A stretch of DNA of 6,004 bases from Rickettsiaceae bacterium. GTDB taxonomy: Bacteria > Pseudomonadota > Alphaproteobacteria > Rickettsiales > Rickettsiaceae. Each line of letters begins with the position of its first letter. Position 1 is the stretch's first letter. The DNA is taken from positions 1 through 6,004 of the forward strand of contig JAIOYD010000103.1 of NCBI GenBank assembly GCA_021741285.1, written 5' to 3'. The translations under genes were made by a program, and so were the position numbers. Below the pieces are notes generated by a model. It saw only the letters and a program-made list of their open reading frames with translations. It was not told where the DNA came from and did not search any database. Below are positions 5,466-6,004 of the stretch, piece after piece.

Positions 5466-6004
5466 CAATTTAAATATTGACCTTGCCAGAGCTGTTAAAC
5501 AGCATATAGTTAACTCTAAAGTAAGTGAGAAATTAAATAATGAATGTTGCATGACGCTTTTAACTAATGATATTCCAACAAGTATTAATCAAAAAAAAGA
5601 AGCTGTACCTACATTAGCTTCTCACCGAACATTTAATTGGTTTGAAAATCTCCCTAAAGTATGTCAAGAGTTGTTTACGGATGCGGTACAGATTTCAGAT
5701 AAAAGAAAATCAATATTCGGAAAATGGGACAATATCCTATCCGCCATCCATACAGCACCAAGTTGTACCATTACTCAGAAGGAGTTTGCGCAATTCTTCA
5801 CTCCTTCTGATGTAGCTCTTTATGCAGCGTTTTCACTATTGGATAGCTATAATATGGAGATCATATTTGATCCATGTGTAGGGCATGGAAGCCTACTTAT
5901 TGCAACTGCACTTGTACTTTCAGAAAAAGAACAATTGTCTAGCTGGGATCTAGTAAAGAAATTACATGGTAGTGAGATAGATAGAAATACTAGAATGATA
6001 GCTA
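5380..6004 (+). CDS. N6-adenine DNA methyltransferase-like protein, 5' part
   Basis: The frame is open for 208 codons and runs off the right edge. FAQFFTPSDVALYAAFSLL followed by IIFDPCVGHGSLLIAT (Asp codon at 5869) matches the region before motif I and motif I itself (D-P-x-x-G-x-G) of N6-adenine methyltransferases of the HsdM/Eco57I type. These bind S-adenosylmethionine and belong to restriction-modification or related defence systems. GSEID (about 5971-5985) fits the acidic residue of motif II. The catalytic NPPY-like motif would lie outside the window. The start is uncertain. ATG 5380 lies inside the dead repeat copy in another frame. GTG 5449 and ATG 5551 are alternatives, and none has a good ribosome binding site. 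The 5' end may be truncated or fused. Specificity cannot be told. Confidence 0.65.
   Translation, partial: MKYNKYTTKSSNITKLLRSQKIWVDLVCSNLNIDLARAVKQHIVNSKVSEKLNNECCMTLLTNDIPTSINQKKEAVPTLASHRTFNWFENLPKVCQELFTDAVQISDKRKSIFGKWDNILSAIHTAPSCTITQKEFAQFFTPSDVALYAAFSLLDSYNMEIIFDPCVGHGSLLIATALVLSEKEQLSSWDLVKKLHGSEIDRNTRMIA

Overview
The window looks like part of an integrated conjugative element in an AT-rich intracellular alphaproteobacterium, most likely of the order Rickettsiales. The evidence is an F-type type IV secretion cluster in the order traW-traU-trbC-traN, heavy gene decay, an IS5-like insertion and a toxin-antitoxin pair. This resembles the Rickettsiales amplified genetic elements (RAGE). 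The assignment is inferred from gene content and protein resemblance recalled from memory. A Legionella-like host is a weaker alternative.

Left part (1-2976, minus strand). Reading leftward in the direction of transcription there is a short 3' remnant of traW, then a Phd/VapC-type toxin-antitoxin operon with its own promoter and palindromic operator. These are followed by a complete traU, a trbC broken by one in-frame TAA, and the first 111 codons of traN. The left edge is the end of an IS5-family-like element, whose transposase start lies at position 75. The IS appears to cut traN, and its tip supplies the traN stop codon. The tra genes are tightly packed (overlaps of 4 to 31 bases), so they were one operon, but traW, trbC and traN are all damaged. 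This copy probably cannot make a working conjugation apparatus by itself.

Middle (2977-3199). This is a short decayed stretch with coding-like fragments and no intact gene.

Right part (3036-6004, plus strand). A 426-residue, mostly helical protein is built from three tandem 110-residue repeats plus a tail. A 138-residue orphan gene with a strong ribosome binding site follows. Next comes a frameshifted second copy of the last 164 codons of the repeat protein, and then a reading frame that runs off the window and carries the SAM-binding motif of an N6-adenine DNA methyltransferase. The repeat protein may derive from the C-terminal part of a RAGE relaxase (TraI/TraA), but this is not proven here.

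The most notable points are the toxin-antitoxin module inserted in the tra operon and abutting traU, the trbC nonsense codon that sits directly on a Shine-Dalgarno sequence, the exact 110-residue repeat architecture, and the 492-base duplication flanking the orphan gene.
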